Program-made: the position numbers and the translations under genes
The notes under the pieces: model-generated
What the model was told of the DNA's origin: nothing
The model's input: the letters and a program-made list of their open reading frames with translations, nothing else
The model's database searches: none
From: Actinopolyspora halophila DSM 43834
GTDB lineage: Bacteria; Actinomycetota; Actinomycetes; Mycobacteriales; Pseudonocardiaceae
Assembly (NCBI RefSeq): GCF_000371785.1
Contig: NZ_AQUI01000002.1
Span: 1,291,122 to 1,355,121, forward strand
Direction of reading: 5' to 3'
DNA: 64,000 bases
Part shown: positions 53,022-62,005 of the stretch, in pieces
Layout of the letters: each line of letters starts with the position of its first letter
Position numbering within the stretch: the stretch's first letter is position 1

Positions 53022-54125
53022 TCAGTTACGAGCCGCCGGACCGGTGGTGTCCGTTCCGTGGGGCTTCCGCCCGGGATCGGACTCCTCGTCCTGACTGAGG
53101 GACTGCGCCGTGGCGTCCGTCGTGAACTCCCGGGAGTTCTCGCCGTCGGGAGGTCCGTTCGGATCGCGGTAGACGGATTCGGGGGACTCGAAGTAGGTGA
53201 TCTCCGCTTTCGCCGGATCCCCCCACTGGACGGGCAACCACATCTGTCCGTCCGGGACCTCGTCCTCCACCGGAGCCTCCGCCGGGGGGTCCTTCGAGAG
53301 CTGCTCCGGGATCGACCGGTTATCGCTCCGCTCGTCAGAACCCACGCTCTCGACGGTGTTCCGCTGCAGCGAGGTCACCGAGGACCCGATCCTGTCGGTG
53401 GCCGTGTCCAGTGCGGTCAGCACTTGGGTGCGGAGCGCTTCCAGTTCCGAGCGGTTGTGCTCGATCTCCTCGAGAACGCGTTGCCGGTAGTTCTCGGTTT
53501 CGGTTTCGCGGCGTGTGCACTCCTGCCGCGTCCGCTCGTCGAGTTCCGCGGCCTGCTGTTCGGCCGAGCTCATCAGCGACTTGTACGCGTCCCGAATCGA
53601 ACGGCGCATCCGCTGTTCCCGCTCGTGCAGTTCTTTCAGCTGATGCGTCCGTTCCCGGTTCAGCTGATCGCGTCGTCTCTCTATCTCGGCCAGTACCTGT
53701 TCGCACTGCTCGTGCAGTTCTCCGGCAGTGCCCTCTGCCTGTTCGATCAGCTGGTCGGCCTCGGTCTCGGCCGCCCCACGAATGATCTCGGCTTCGTGCC
53801 TGGCCTGCTCGCGCAGTGTCTGCAGCTCCTCCTCGGCCATGTTCAGCATTTCCTGCACACGCTGGGAGGCCACGGGCAATCCGGTGTCGGAGGTCTCCAG
53901 GTGACGCAGCCGCTGCTGGGTCGCGTTGAGTTCCTCACGGGTCCGGTCGTAGAGCGCCCGCAGATCCGAGTTGAGCCGGGCGGCCTCGTTGCGGTCGATG
54001 GTGACCAGTTCCAGCTGGTTCTCCAGCACTTCGAGGTGCTCGAGGACCTGGTCCCGGTGAAAACCGCGGAACGTGACGTCGAATCCCGGCCGGAGTGGCA
54101 CTACGGCGTCGGCGGCGTCTTCCAT
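53022..54125 (-). CDS. DivIVA-cap hendecad coiled-coil protein, second of the cluster
   Basis: A 367-residue protein. Residues 8-50 form a DivIVA-like cap (VPLRPGFDVTFRGFHRDQVLEHLEVLE, given here in two parts: VPLRPGFDVTFRGF and HRDQVLEHLEVLE). Residues 85-140 carry MLNMAEEEL and then 11-residue units such as HEAEIIRGAAE, followed by a long coiled coil to about residue 250 and a disordered acidic tail. It is a paralogue of the proteins at 54983 and 9565. Role inferred from the DivIVA family: membrane-curvature sensing or scaffolding of growth or division. Confidence 0.8.
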   Translation of the reverse strand: MEDAADAVVPLRPGFDVTFRGFHRDQVLEHLEVLENQLELVTIDRNEAARLNSDLRALYDRTREELNATQQRLRHLETSDTGLPVASQRVQEMLNMAEEELQTLREQARHEAEIIRGAAETEADQLIEQAEGTAGELHEQCEQVLAEIERRRDQLNRERTHQLKELHEREQRMRRSIRDAYKSLMSSAEQQAAELDERTRQECTRRETETENYRQRVLEEIEHNRSELEALRTQVLTALDTATDRIGSSVTSLQRNTVESVGSDERSDNRSIPEQLSKDPPAEAPVEDEVPDGQMWLPVQWGDPAKAEITYFESPESVYRDPNGPPDGENSREFTTDATAQSLSQDEESDPGRKPHGTDTTGPAARN

Positions 54126-54288
54126 GTCGAATCCTCCTGTCCGCCACTGCCCCTGCGAAGTCGGTTCGATATTCGAAAAGAGTGGATGTGTCGTCGGAGC
54201 GCCGCCCGGCGAACGGGGGAGGAACCGTGAAGCGGGAACGGTTTCCCCCGTTCGCGGGGGTGGTTTCGGTTCTTTCGTACCGACTCGG

Positions 54289-54978
54289 TCAGCTCTCCGG
54301 TCGGTGTCCGTTGGTCGAGGGTTCCGCTTCTTCCGTGCGCAGTTCTCCGGTCAGCCTGCTGCGGAGCTGATCCAATCGGTTCTTGCTGTCGTCCAGCGCC
54401 TCCATGTACTCGCGGCGGAACCGTTCGGCGATTTCCTGACTGCCGAAGTCCAGGTGCTCCGTGGAGAAGTGCTGCGTCCTGTTCTGTTCCTGGTTCCGTT
54501 CCCGCGGGGATTCGTCGTTCTGCTCCCGTGGGGGTTCGCTCGGACGACCGCTCTCGGTCGTTGTTTCCGTTCGCGTGGTGCTGTCCCGGTCGGGCATCTC
54601 GTTCCGTGCGGTCGGTCGGGGTTGGTCGGGTACCGTCTCGGGGTCGGGGAACACGCCGGGGGAGGGCGGTCGGGGTGTTTCGGCGGAGGGGTTCGTGTTG
54701 GAGGTGACCGGGGTGGTCTCGGTTCCTCCCGTGGGTCCTTCCTCCGTGCTTCCCGTTCCTACCCTGCGTGGTTGACCGTTTCGGCCCGTGCCGGTGAGCA
54801 GGGCCGTGGAAGTGGTCAGCCTGGCCAGTTGGCTGCGCAGACGTGCTTGGTGGCGCCGTGCCCGAACCAGCAGTACCGTCGCTGGGATCGCGGTGATCAG
54901 CGCTCCGCACAGCACCGCGAGCCCCAGCCGGAGAAATCGCTCTCCGGCCGGACCCCATGACGTCAGTTCAGCAAGCAT
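54289..54978 (-). CDS. Membrane-anchored disordered protein of the DivIVA-type cluster
   Basis: A 229-residue protein, family not recognised. One membrane helix at about residues 15-38 with a basic flank (RARRHQARLRSQLARL), then about 120 residues rich in Thr/Ser/Pro/Glu without predicted structure, then a C-terminal helix (EIAERFRREYMEALDDSKNR). ATG 54978 lies four bases after the stop of the upstream DivIVA-type gene, showing tight coupling. Its shape mirrors the protein at 52527: helix, basic patch, disorder, terminal helix. Confidence 0.7.
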   Translation of the reverse strand: MLAELTSWGPAGERFLRLGLAVLCGALITAIPATVLLVRARRHQARLRSQLARLTTSTALLTGTGRNGQPRRVGTGSTEEGPTGGTETTPVTSNTNPSAETPRPPSPGVFPDPETVPDQPRPTARNEMPDRDSTTRTETTTESGRPSEPPREQNDESPRERNQEQNRTQHFSTEHLDFGSQEIAERFRREYMEALDDSKNRLDQLRSRLTGELRTEEAEPSTNGHRPES

Positions 54979-54982
54979 CGAA

Positions 54983-56065
54983 TCAGTGTCCGTATTCGAC
55001 TGAATAGGGTTGGTTTCCGCCGTCCGTTCCCCGCGTCCCCGTGCGGTTCAGCACGGGAACCTCCTCGTGCACCGGGTCGTCCTCGGTGACCGGATCGAGC
55101 GGGATCGGACGGTTGAGCGCGTCCGATGCCCCATGACCCGGTTGAGCGGGTATCCCGCCGTCAGCGGGTTCCGCGGCCGAACGCCCGGTGTTGTGCTGCG
55201 GCGTGGGAGCGGGGTGTCCGTTGTCCGCCGCGGCGGGGTCCTCCGCCGCGGCGGTCCCGGTGCTCGGTTCGGACGTCTGGTCGACGACCAGCAGTGGCTT
55301 CAACTGCTCGTCGAGAACCGTGCGCTGCTGGCCGATGAAGTTCGCGGCCGCGTCCACGTTCTGCAGCAGCCTGCTCCGCATCTCCTCCAGCTGTTCCGCC
55401 CTGGAGCGCAGGTCGGACATGAGTTCGGAATGCTTGCGAAGGGTTCCCTCCTCCAGCTCCGCGCACTGCTCCCTGGTGTTCTGGAGCAGTTCGTCGGCTT
55501 CCTTGCGTGCAGCGTTCAACGCTTCCTCGTAGGTGTTGTTGTAAACGTGCTGCAGCTGGTCCGCCTTGGAGTCGAGGTCGGCAGAGCGTGCCGCGTGCTC
55601 CTCGTCCATGTGCTGGCGGCGCCGTTCGAGGTCGTCGACGAGCTCGGCGCACTCCTTGCGGAGTTCGGCAGCCCGGTTCTCCGCCTCGCTCCTGATCTGC
55701 TCCGCGTCGTTCTCGGCGACCCCGCGGACCGTTTCGGCTTCCCGGTTGGCGTGTTCGCGGATGGCCGTGGCTTCCTCCTCGGCCATGTTGAGCATGTGCT
55801 GCATCCGCGCCGTGGCGTACGGTTGTCCCGTCTCGGCGTTCTGGAGTCGTTTGAGTTCTCCGGTCGTCTCCTCCATCTGCCTGCGGGTCTCGTCGGTGAT
55901 ACGCCGCTGGTCCTCGTTCAGCCGAATGGCCTCGTCGCGGTCGGTGACGAGGATTCGGATCTGGTCCTCGAGCAGTTCGATATGTTCCAAAACCTGTTTT
56001 CGGTTGAATCCGCGGAACTCGTTATCGAACCCCGGCCTGAGGGGAACGATGGCCTCGTCTTCCAT
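54983..56065 (-). CDS. DivIVA-cap hendecad coiled-coil protein, first of the cluster
   Basis: A 360-residue protein and the first gene of the minus-strand run. Residues 6-48 resemble the DivIVA cap (VPLRPGFDNEFRGFNRKQVL). Then MLNMAEEEA and 11-residue units EEATAIREHAN, REAETVRGVAE, NDAEQIRSEAE and NRAAELRKECA, a coiled coil to about 260, and a 100-residue disordered tail. It is closely related to the protein at 53022. ATG 56065 gives the same start (MED...) as the paralogue; an ATG 12 bases upstream is possible. Preceded by an AT-rich promoter region. Confidence 0.82.
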   Translation of the reverse strand: MEDEAIVPLRPGFDNEFRGFNRKQVLEHIELLEDQIRILVTDRDEAIRLNEDQRRITDETRRQMEETTGELKRLQNAETGQPYATARMQHMLNMAEEEATAIREHANREAETVRGVAENDAEQIRSEAENRAAELRKECAELVDDLERRRQHMDEEHAARSADLDSKADQLQHVYNNTYEEALNAARKEADELLQNTREQCAELEEGTLRKHSELMSDLRSRAEQLEEMRSRLLQNVDAAANFIGQQRTVLDEQLKPLLVVDQTSEPSTGTAAAEDPAAADNGHPAPTPQHNTGRSAAEPADGGIPAQPGHGASDALNRPIPLDPVTEDDPVHEEVPVLNRTGTRGTDGGNQPYSVEYGH

Positions 56066-56356
56066 AGTCCACCGCATTTCCGATCGAAACTGTGCTGAGC
56101 TGTATCTTAGGTGGGTTCGGGTGCCCGTTTGTTCAAGCTTGCTGTGCACGTCTGCGTTCTCACTCGAACGAGCGACGTGCGGCAAATATGAAGGATTTAT
56201 TCCTATTTTTCGAAAATTACTTCGGAGATCTCTTCCCGCTCGGAGTTCCGGTATCGGGGGACCCGGCCTCTCCCGACGTCCGGGTGGCAGCGCGCTCGCT
56301 CGGTCACCCCGCCCCGGCCGGGAACAATCGTCGGGGACGAAGGGTTGTACCCGACT
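56066..56356. promoter_or_regulatory. AT-rich divergent promoter region
   Basis: 291 bp between the DivIVA-type cluster and the divergent flavin monooxygenase. Bases 56181-56220 are about 75 percent A+T, in contrast to the GC-rich surroundings, and contain the palindrome TTTTCGAAAA (56206-56215). On the minus strand TTGAAC (near 56140) and TAAGAT (near 56108) could be promoter elements, but their spacing is long. Confidence 0.4.
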
Positions 56357-57460
56357 ATGGATTCCGTCGCTAACCCGGACCGCACCTCGCTGGGCGACAC
56401 CCCGGACGGGGAGATCACGGCGCGGATCGCGGGAGTCGCCCGTGGCCGGTCGCCCGTTCCGCTCTCGGTGCTCGACCTCGCCCCGGTTTCGGTGGACACC
56501 GACGCCTCCGAGGCGTTGCTCACCTCCACGGAACTGGCCAAGGCCACCGAGCGATGGGGGTTCCACCGCTACTGGGTCGCCGAACACCACGGGATGCCCG
56601 GCATCGCCAGCTCCTCACCCGCCGTGCTGCTCGCCCACCTGGCGTCGGCGACCAGCTCGCTGCGGCTCGGCTCCGGCGGCGTGATGCTGCCCAACCACGC
56701 GCCACTGGTCGTGGCCGAGCAGTTCGGGATGCTCGAAGCGCTGCACCCGGGCAGGTTCGACCTCGGCCTCGGACGGGCTCCCGGGACCGACCAGGGAACC
56801 GCGCGGGCGCTGCGCCGCACCAGCGGCCCGCCGTCCGCGGACGAGTTCCCCCAGCAGCTGGGTGAACTGCTGGGATTTCTCCGGGACGAGCTACCCATCG
56901 ATCACCCCCACGTGGATGTGCACGCGGTCCCGCGGGAGACCCAGCCCGTCGTCTGGCTGCTCGGTTCCAGCGACTACGGCGCCGGGCTCGCGGCCTCGCT
57001 CGGACTGCCGTTCTCGTTCGCGCACCACTTCGCGTCCTCGAACACGGTCCCGGCCCTGGAGCTCTACCGGGACTCCTTCCAGCCGTCGGGCGTGCTCGAC
57101 CGTCCGTACGCGATGGTCGGTGCCCAGGTCATCGCGGCGGACACGCACGAACAGGCCCTGCACCTGGCCCGTCCGATCGCGCTGAGCATGTTGCGGCTCC
57201 GTTCCGGCGATCCCGGGAGGTTGCCGACCCCCGAGGAGGCGGCCTCCCACGAGCTCACCGAGCGTGAGCAGGCGTTCATCGACAACTGGCTGGCCGAGGC
57301 CATCTACGGCACCCCCGAGACCGTGCGGGAGGAGCTGGACGCGCTCGGGGAGCGAACCGGGGCGGACGAAATCATGATCACGGCGAACATCGCCGACCGG
57401 AAGGCGAAGCTGCGTTCCTACGAGCTGATCGCCGAGGCCTACCGCCTGCCGGGGACGTAG
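56357..57460 (+). CDS. LLM-class flavin-dependent oxidoreductase (luciferase-like)
   Basis: A 367-residue protein of the bacterial-luciferase-like monooxygenase family, MsnO8/alkanal-type subgroup, using reduced FMN or F420. Seen: [20 protein letters not shown] near residue 32, [20 protein letters not shown] (about 72-91), [22 protein letters not shown], and [12 protein letters not shown]. Substrate unknown. ATG 56357 is used; TTG 56345 is an alternative. It is divergent from the DivIVA-type cluster. Confidence 0.9.
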   Translation: MDSVANPDRTSLGDTPDGEITARIAGVARGRSPVPLSVLDLAPVSVDTDASEALLTSTELAKATERWGFHRYWVAEHHGMPGIASSSPAVLLAHLASATSSLRLGSGGVMLPNHAPLVVAEQFGMLEALHPGRFDLGLGRAPGTDQGTARALRRTSGPPSADEFPQQLGELLGFLRDELPIDHPHVDVHAVPRETQPVVWLLGSSDYGAGLAASLGLPFSFAHHFASSNTVPALELYRDSFQPSGVLDRPYAMVGAQVIAADTHEQALHLARPIALSMLRLRSGDPGRLPTPEEAASHELTEREQAFIDNWLAEAIYGTPETVREELDALGERTGADEIMITANIADRKAKLRSYELIAEAYRLPGT

Positions 57461-57712
57461 CGACACGACGAGACGTCCAGCGGTCGGGTGATCTCCGTCT
57501 GGCGCATGCTGTGACGTGGGCGGTGCCACTCTCGGCGTCAGGTAGTCGCGAGCGGCGCGAAGGCGTGGCGTACGGTTTCCAACGATGGGCAGCCACGGTG
57601 TCCCGCCTCATCCGTCGGGCTGCGGTCGGCGGCCGAGCCTTCGTCCTGGAGCGGGACGAACATCGCTGCCGCGGTCCTGGTGGAGGCACGAGGCGGGATT
57701 GAGGGAGTTGTC

Positions 57713-58096
57713 GTGAAGCCGAGTGTTCTGCTGGCCGGTTACCGGGTGATGGCGTACGTGACGGCCGTGCTGCTGATCGCGTTGTGCGTGGCCATGGTGG
57801 GTAAGTACGGCTGGCCGAGTGGTACCGACGTTCAGCACGTCGGTGAGGCAGCCACTACCGCGATCGGTATCGCCCACGGATGGTTGTACATGGTCTATCT
57901 GGTGCTGGCCCTGCTGATCACCCGGTTGCTGCGGGTTCCGGTCGGTCCGATGCTGTTGGTCCTGTTGGCCGGGACGATCCCCTTCGGCGCCTTCTTCGCC
58001 GAGCGCAGGGTGGTCCAGTGGTTCCGCACGTGGAACGCAGCGAAGTCCGGTCCCGGTGCAGGGGCCGCCGAGCAGACCGGGTCGGCACACTCATGA
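57713..58096 (+). CDS. DUF3817 membrane protein (second copy)
   Basis: A 127-residue protein with three to four membrane helices and the family pattern (YRVMAYVTAVLLIALCVAM, KYGWP, IGIAHGWLYMVYL, GTIPFGAFFAERR). GTG 57713 behind GAGGGAG. Its stop overlaps the ctaB ATG (ATGA), so it is translationally coupled to the haem O synthase gene; a role in haem or oxidase assembly is a reasonable guess. The first copy lies at 17279. Confidence 0.85.
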   Translation: MKPSVLLAGYRVMAYVTAVLLIALCVAMVGKYGWPSGTDVQHVGEAATTAIGIAHGWLYMVYLVLALLITRLLRVPVGPMLLVLLAGTIPFGAFFAERRVVQWFRTWNAAKSGPGAGAAEQTGSAHS

Positions 58097-59028
58097 CAAC
58101 CACGAAGCAATCCGTCCAGGGCGAGACGACGTCGGGCAGAGCGGGAGTCCGCGGCCTGCTCGGTGCCTACCTCTCGCTGACCAAACCGCGCGTCATCGAG
58201 CAGCTGCTGGTGACCACGATCCCGGCGATGTTCCTCGCCGAACGAGGGATCCCCTCGCTCTGGCTGGTGCTGATCACCCTGGTCGGCGGGACCATGGCAG
58301 CGGGCAGCGCCAACGCGCTGAACTGCGTGGTCGATTCCGACATCGACGCGGTCATGGACCGGACCAAGTCGCGCCCCCTGGTCAGTTACCGCATTTCGCG
58401 TGGACACGCGCTCGTGTTCAGCATCGCTCTCAGCGTGCTGTCCTTCGCCGTTCTCTGGGCGGGAGCCAACGTGCTGGCGGCGGCTCTGGCCTTGTCGGCC
58501 ACGCTGTTCTACGTCTTCGTGTACACCCTGCTGCTCAAGCGGCGCACCGCGCAGAACATCGTCTGGGGCGGTGCTGCCGGGTGCATGCCGGTGCTGGTCG
58601 GCTGGGCCGCCGTGGCGAACACGGTGGAATGGCCCGCTCTGGTGATGTTCGCGGTGGTCTTCCTGTGGACCCCGCCGCACTTCTGGTCCCTGGCGATGAA
58701 GTACCGCGAGGACTACGAACGTGCCGCCGTGCCGATGTTGCCCGTCGTGGCCACCCCGCGTCAGGTGTCCGTGCGGATCCTCGCCTATTCGTGGGCGACG
58801 GTGGCCAGCACGCTGTTGCTGATCCCGGTGACCAGCTGGATCTACGTCGCCTGGGCGGTGATCGTCGGAGTCACCTTCCTGGTCATGGCTCACCGGCTGC
58901 ACAGCGGGATAAGCCGGGGGCACGAGGTCAATCCGATGAAGCTGTTCCACCTGTCGAACAGTTATCTCACCGGGTTGTTCCTGGCCATCGCGGTCGACGC
59001 CGCGGTGGGGCTGCCGGTACTGGCCTGA
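58093..59028 (+). CDS. ctaB: Protohaem IX farnesyltransferase (haem O synthase)
   Basis: A 311-residue UbiA-superfamily membrane enzyme that adds a farnesyl group to haem B, giving haem O for terminal oxidases. Seen: LSLTKPRVIEQLLVTTIPAM, the Mg-prenyl-diphosphate site NCVVDSDIDAVMDRT (about 77-91), SRPLVSYRIS, the second acid-rich site near KYREDYERAAVPMLPVV, and about nine helices. ATG 58093 overlaps the DUF3817 stop by four bases. A strong terminator hairpin follows. ctaA and oxidase genes are outside the window. Confidence 0.95.
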   Translation: MTTTKQSVQGETTSGRAGVRGLLGAYLSLTKPRVIEQLLVTTIPAMFLAERGIPSLWLVLITLVGGTMAAGSANALNCVVDSDIDAVMDRTKSRPLVSYRISRGHALVFSIALSVLSFAVLWAGANVLAAALALSATLFYVFVYTLLLKRRTAQNIVWGGAAGCMPVLVGWAAVANTVEWPALVMFAVVFLWTPPHFWSLAMKYREDYERAAVPMLPVVATPRQVSVRILAYSWATVASTLLLIPVTSWIYVAWAVIVGVTFLVMAHRLHSGISRGHEVNPMKLFHLSNSYLTGLFLAIAVDAAVGLPVLA

Positions 59029-59070
59029 CAGGGCTTTGCCGTCGCGGTTGTCGTGGGGGCCTGCTGCTCG

Positions 59071-59110
59071 GCCGGACCTCCCGCGGGCTCTCGCCTCGGG
59101 GAGGTCCGGC
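59071..59110. terminator. Terminator after ctaB
   Basis: GCCGGACCTCCC (59071-59082) pairs perfectly with GGGAGGTCCGGC (59099-59110), a 12-bp stem with a 16-nt loop, between convergent ctaB and the MHS transporter gene. Confidence 0.7.
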
Positions 59111-59158
59111 GTCGAGCGGGCACCGTGGCTTACCCGGAGCCCGGGTGCGTGCGGTGCC

Positions 59159-60487
59159 TCAGCCGGAGGCGGTGGGTTCGCTGTCGACCTCCCGTGCGGG
59201 CTCCGGTTCTGCGAGATCGCGCTTGTACGTCTCGGTCAGCAGGTACGCCGATCCGCACGAGATCACGGCCAGCACCGCCATGTACCCGGCGATCGCCACT
59301 GGGGATCCGGTGGCCGCGTACAGGCCCGTGCAGATCATCGGAGCGATACCTCCCCCGAGGATCGAGGCCAGCTGATAGCTGATGGAGATACCGCTGTAGC
59401 GCAGTCGCGTGGAGAACAGTTCGGAGTAGTAGGCCGACTGCGGCCCGTACACCGAGGTCCGGCACAGCTGCAGCACCATGCCGCCGAGCAGGTACAGCAC
59501 GATGGATCCGCTGTCCACCAGCAGCATGTAGGGGAGGGCGAACAGCGCCATGACCGCCATGCCGCTGATCATCATGCGACGCCTGCCCAGGTAGTCCGAG
59601 AGCAGTCCGAAGGCGAGCATGAACGGTATGTCCACGAAGCTCAGCAGCGAGTTGGCGTTGAGCACGGTGGTCCGTTCGAACAGGCCCTCCTCGGTGGTGT
59701 AGAAGACCAGCCAGGTGCTCGTTATGTAGAAGGTGGCGTGGGTCCCGAGGAAGGTGCCCGTGGCGAGCAGGATCGTCCTCGGGTGCGAGCGCAGCGCTTC
59801 GACGACGGGGATGCGGGACTTCTCCTTGGTGCGCATCACACGTTCGAACACCGGGCTCTCGCTGATCTTGAGTCGGATGAACAGCCCGAGCACGATGAGT
59901 ACCGCGCTCATCAGGAACGGAATCCGCCAGCCCCAGGCCATGAACTGCTCGTCGGTCACATTGGCCGAAACCAGCGAGAACGTCGTGTTGCCCAGCAGCA
60001 GACCGGCGGGAACGCCGACCTGCGGCCAGGCCCCGTAGAAGCCCCGTCGCTTGTCGGGGGCGTGCTCGACGGCCATCAGCGCCGCCCCGCCCCACTCGCC
60101 TCCGACTCCGATCCCCTGGGCGAATCGCAGCAGCACCAGCAGCACGGGAGCCCATACCCCGATGGAGCCGTAGGCGGGCAGCGTGCCGATCAGCAGCGTG
60201 GCCACGCCCATCAGCATCAGGGACCAGATCAGCATCGGTTTGCGTCCCAGCCGGTCTCCGAAGTGTGAGAAGACCACTCCGCCCAGCGGGCGGGCCAGGA
60301 ACCCGATGGCGAACGAGGCGAAGGCCGCCAGGGCGCCGACCAGCGGGTCGAAGGCGGGAAAGAAGAGTTCGTTGAACACCAGCGAGGCGGCGGTGCCGTA
60401 GATGAAGAAGTCGTACCACTCGATCGTCGTACCGATCAGACTGGCCAGGGCCACTCTTCCGGACTGCGTGGTCGTCGAACCGGCCAT
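59159..60487 (-). CDS. MHS-family MFS transporter (organic-acid/osmolyte:H+ symporter)
   Basis: A 442-residue major facilitator with 12 hydrophobic segments. The motifs of the metabolite:H+ symporter group are present: GTTIEWYDFFIYGTAASLVF in helix 1, FLARPLGGVVFSHFGDRLGR in loop 2-3, RFAQGIGVGGEWGGAALMAV in helix 4-5. Relatives import shikimate, citrate, alpha-ketoglutarate or proline/betaine; the substrate here is unknown. ATG 60487. A palindrome (60535-60551) lies upstream in its promoter region. Confidence 0.92.
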   Translation of the reverse strand: MAGSTTTQSGRVALASLIGTTIEWYDFFIYGTAASLVFNELFFPAFDPLVGALAAFASFAIGFLARPLGGVVFSHFGDRLGRKPMLIWSLMLMGVATLLIGTLPAYGSIGVWAPVLLVLLRFAQGIGVGGEWGGAALMAVEHAPDKRRGFYGAWPQVGVPAGLLLGNTTFSLVSANVTDEQFMAWGWRIPFLMSAVLIVLGLFIRLKISESPVFERVMRTKEKSRIPVVEALRSHPRTILLATGTFLGTHATFYITSTWLVFYTTEEGLFERTTVLNANSLLSFVDIPFMLAFGLLSDYLGRRRMMISGMAVMALFALPYMLLVDSGSIVLYLLGGMVLQLCRTSVYGPQSAYYSELFSTRLRYSGISISYQLASILGGGIAPMICTGLYAATGSPVAIAGYMAVLAVISCGSAYLLTETYKRDLAEPEPAREVDSEPTASG

Positions 60488-60908
60488 CGCTACGCACCCT
60501 TCGTGTCGGTGTAACTCTCGGGTGTGTCCTGAATAACTAACGCTGTAAGTTTTCGGTACCGTAGCGGCGGTCTCGGCTCACGACAAGAGCCTCGGAAAAG
60601 TCGGTCCCGCTCCGTTGTGGCGGGCGGGCTCCGAAGGACTCGAAGAGGAGCGCTCGCGCCCCGGCGGCGGAGGGGACGGCTTCGCCGCCGGATCACCTCG
60701 GGGAAGGCCTCCCGTCGCAGCACATCTCCGCGGGGAACCCACCCGCCCGGTGGCTCCCGAGATGCGACCCAGGGGTGGGACAGGGATAGTGATGCCGGGA
60801 CGCGCGGACGGTGTCCAGCGATGTTGTCGTGCCGCCCTGTGAAAACCCCGGTCGGGACAAGCCGGTCGGCACAATCGGGTTCGTGAATCGCGCCGGAGGT
60901 GGTCGACC
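60488..60908. other. 421-bp divergent gene-free region
   Basis: No gene seen. Left part: promoter of the MHS gene with the palindrome at 60535-60551. Middle: a 9-bp perfect hairpin CCGGCGGCG (60661-60669) / CGCCGCCGG (60683-60691). Right part: leader of the Acg-type gene with GGAGGTGGTCGACC before its ATG. Confidence 0.45.
60535..60551. promoter_or_regulatory. Candidate operator before the MHS transporter
   Basis: AACTAAC-GCT-GTAAGTT is an inverted repeat with six of seven arm pairs matching, 48 bp upstream of the transporter ATG in an AT-richer patch. It could bind a GntR- or TetR-type repressor. Confidence 0.35.
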
Positions 60909-61904
60909 ATGAGTCCGCGAAGATCGCACCGGCGAAGAGCCGGGACCGCCACCGAGAGGCAGGAGTGGCCTCCCGAGAACCTCCGAAGCATGGAGCAGTC
61001 CGTGGGGCGCGCACCGTCGGTGCACAACACGCAACCGTGGTCGCTGGTCTTCGGAGGGCGCACGGCGAGCCTGTACGAGCGGTCGGCGGTCTCCCTGGAG
61101 CAGCACGATCCCGAGGGAAGGGACCGGAGGATCTCCTGCGGGACCGCCTTGACGAACCTGTTCCTCGCCGTGCGCGCGGCAGGATGGGAGGCCGAGCTGC
61201 GTCGCGGACCGAGCGTGGAGGAACCGGAACTCGTGGGGGCCGTCACCGGGACCGGCCGTCGGGAGTCCTCCGTGCTGGAAGGTCAGCGCTTCAGGGCCAT
61301 CACACGGCGTAGCAGCCATCGGCGTCCCTTCCACGAACAGGGACTCGCGCACGTCGCCAGGGAGGCCCTGCTCGCGGCGGGTGGTTCCTCCGGGGTGGGC
61401 GCCCGCTGGGTTACGGGCTCTGCGGAGGCGCGGTACGTGGCGGAGCTGCTCGGGTACGCGGCACGGGTCCACAAGAAGGACCGCCACTACCAGCGCGAGC
61501 TGGCGATGTGGATGATCGACAGGTCCGGTCGGGGGAGTGGGACCGGGAGCGACTTCGACGGGGACGACCTGGTCGGGGAGGGGGTCCCCGGAGTCGGGCT
61601 GACCACTTCGGGCACCCGGTTGCCCGAGGAGGGCCGACTCGCCGAGTGGATAGCGGCGGAGTCGGTCATGGTGCTGTGCACCGACTCCGACGAGTCGTCC
61701 GACCACTTCCGAACAGGGGAGGCACTGGAACTGGCCTGGTTGACGGCAACCAGCCTGGGACTGGTGGCCTCGGTCATCACCCAGCCGCTGCACCTGGCCG
61801 AGGTTCGGCGGGGACTGCGTGAACGCCTCGGTCTCGTGGGAGAACCGCACGTGCTGGCCAGGTTCGGCCATCCGGCTCCCGTTCCCGGACAACGTCGAGG
61901 TTGA
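60909..61904 (+). CDS. Acg-type nitroreductase-family protein
   Basis: A 331-residue protein made of two nitroreductase-like halves, as in mycobacterial Acg (Rv2032). Seen: GRAPSVHNTQPWSLVFGG (FMN-phosphate-binding start of the first half) and RAITRRSSHRRPFHEQGL opening the second half. In mycobacteria such proteins bind FMN tightly and may store it rather than reduce substrates, under dormancy control; here no clear DosR-type site was found. ATG 60909 behind GGAGGTGG. Confidence 0.83.
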   Translation: MSPRRSHRRRAGTATERQEWPPENLRSMEQSVGRAPSVHNTQPWSLVFGGRTASLYERSAVSLEQHDPEGRDRRISCGTALTNLFLAVRAAGWEAELRRGPSVEEPELVGAVTGTGRRESSVLEGQRFRAITRRSSHRRPFHEQGLAHVAREALLAAGGSSGVGARWVTGSAEARYVAELLGYAARVHKKDRHYQRELAMWMIDRSGRGSGTGSDFDGDDLVGEGVPGVGLTTSGTRLPEEGRLAEWIAAESVMVLCTDSDESSDHFRTGEALELAWLTATSLGLVASVITQPLHLAEVRRGLRERLGLVGEPHVLARFGHPAPVPGQRRG

Positions 61905-62005
61905 CCGCCGCGTGCGCGAGGGCGGTCCCGACGGTTGGTCCGGGCAGCGCGGGAGAGGCGAGGCGCCTCGCCCGCGCGGTCCTGGCGTGGAACCCCGACT
62001 CGGGA

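Noticed and set aside
60760-60890. DosR-type dormancy box before the Acg-type gene
   Set aside because: GGGAC half-sites occur, but the second half-site and AT centre of the known motif are missing.
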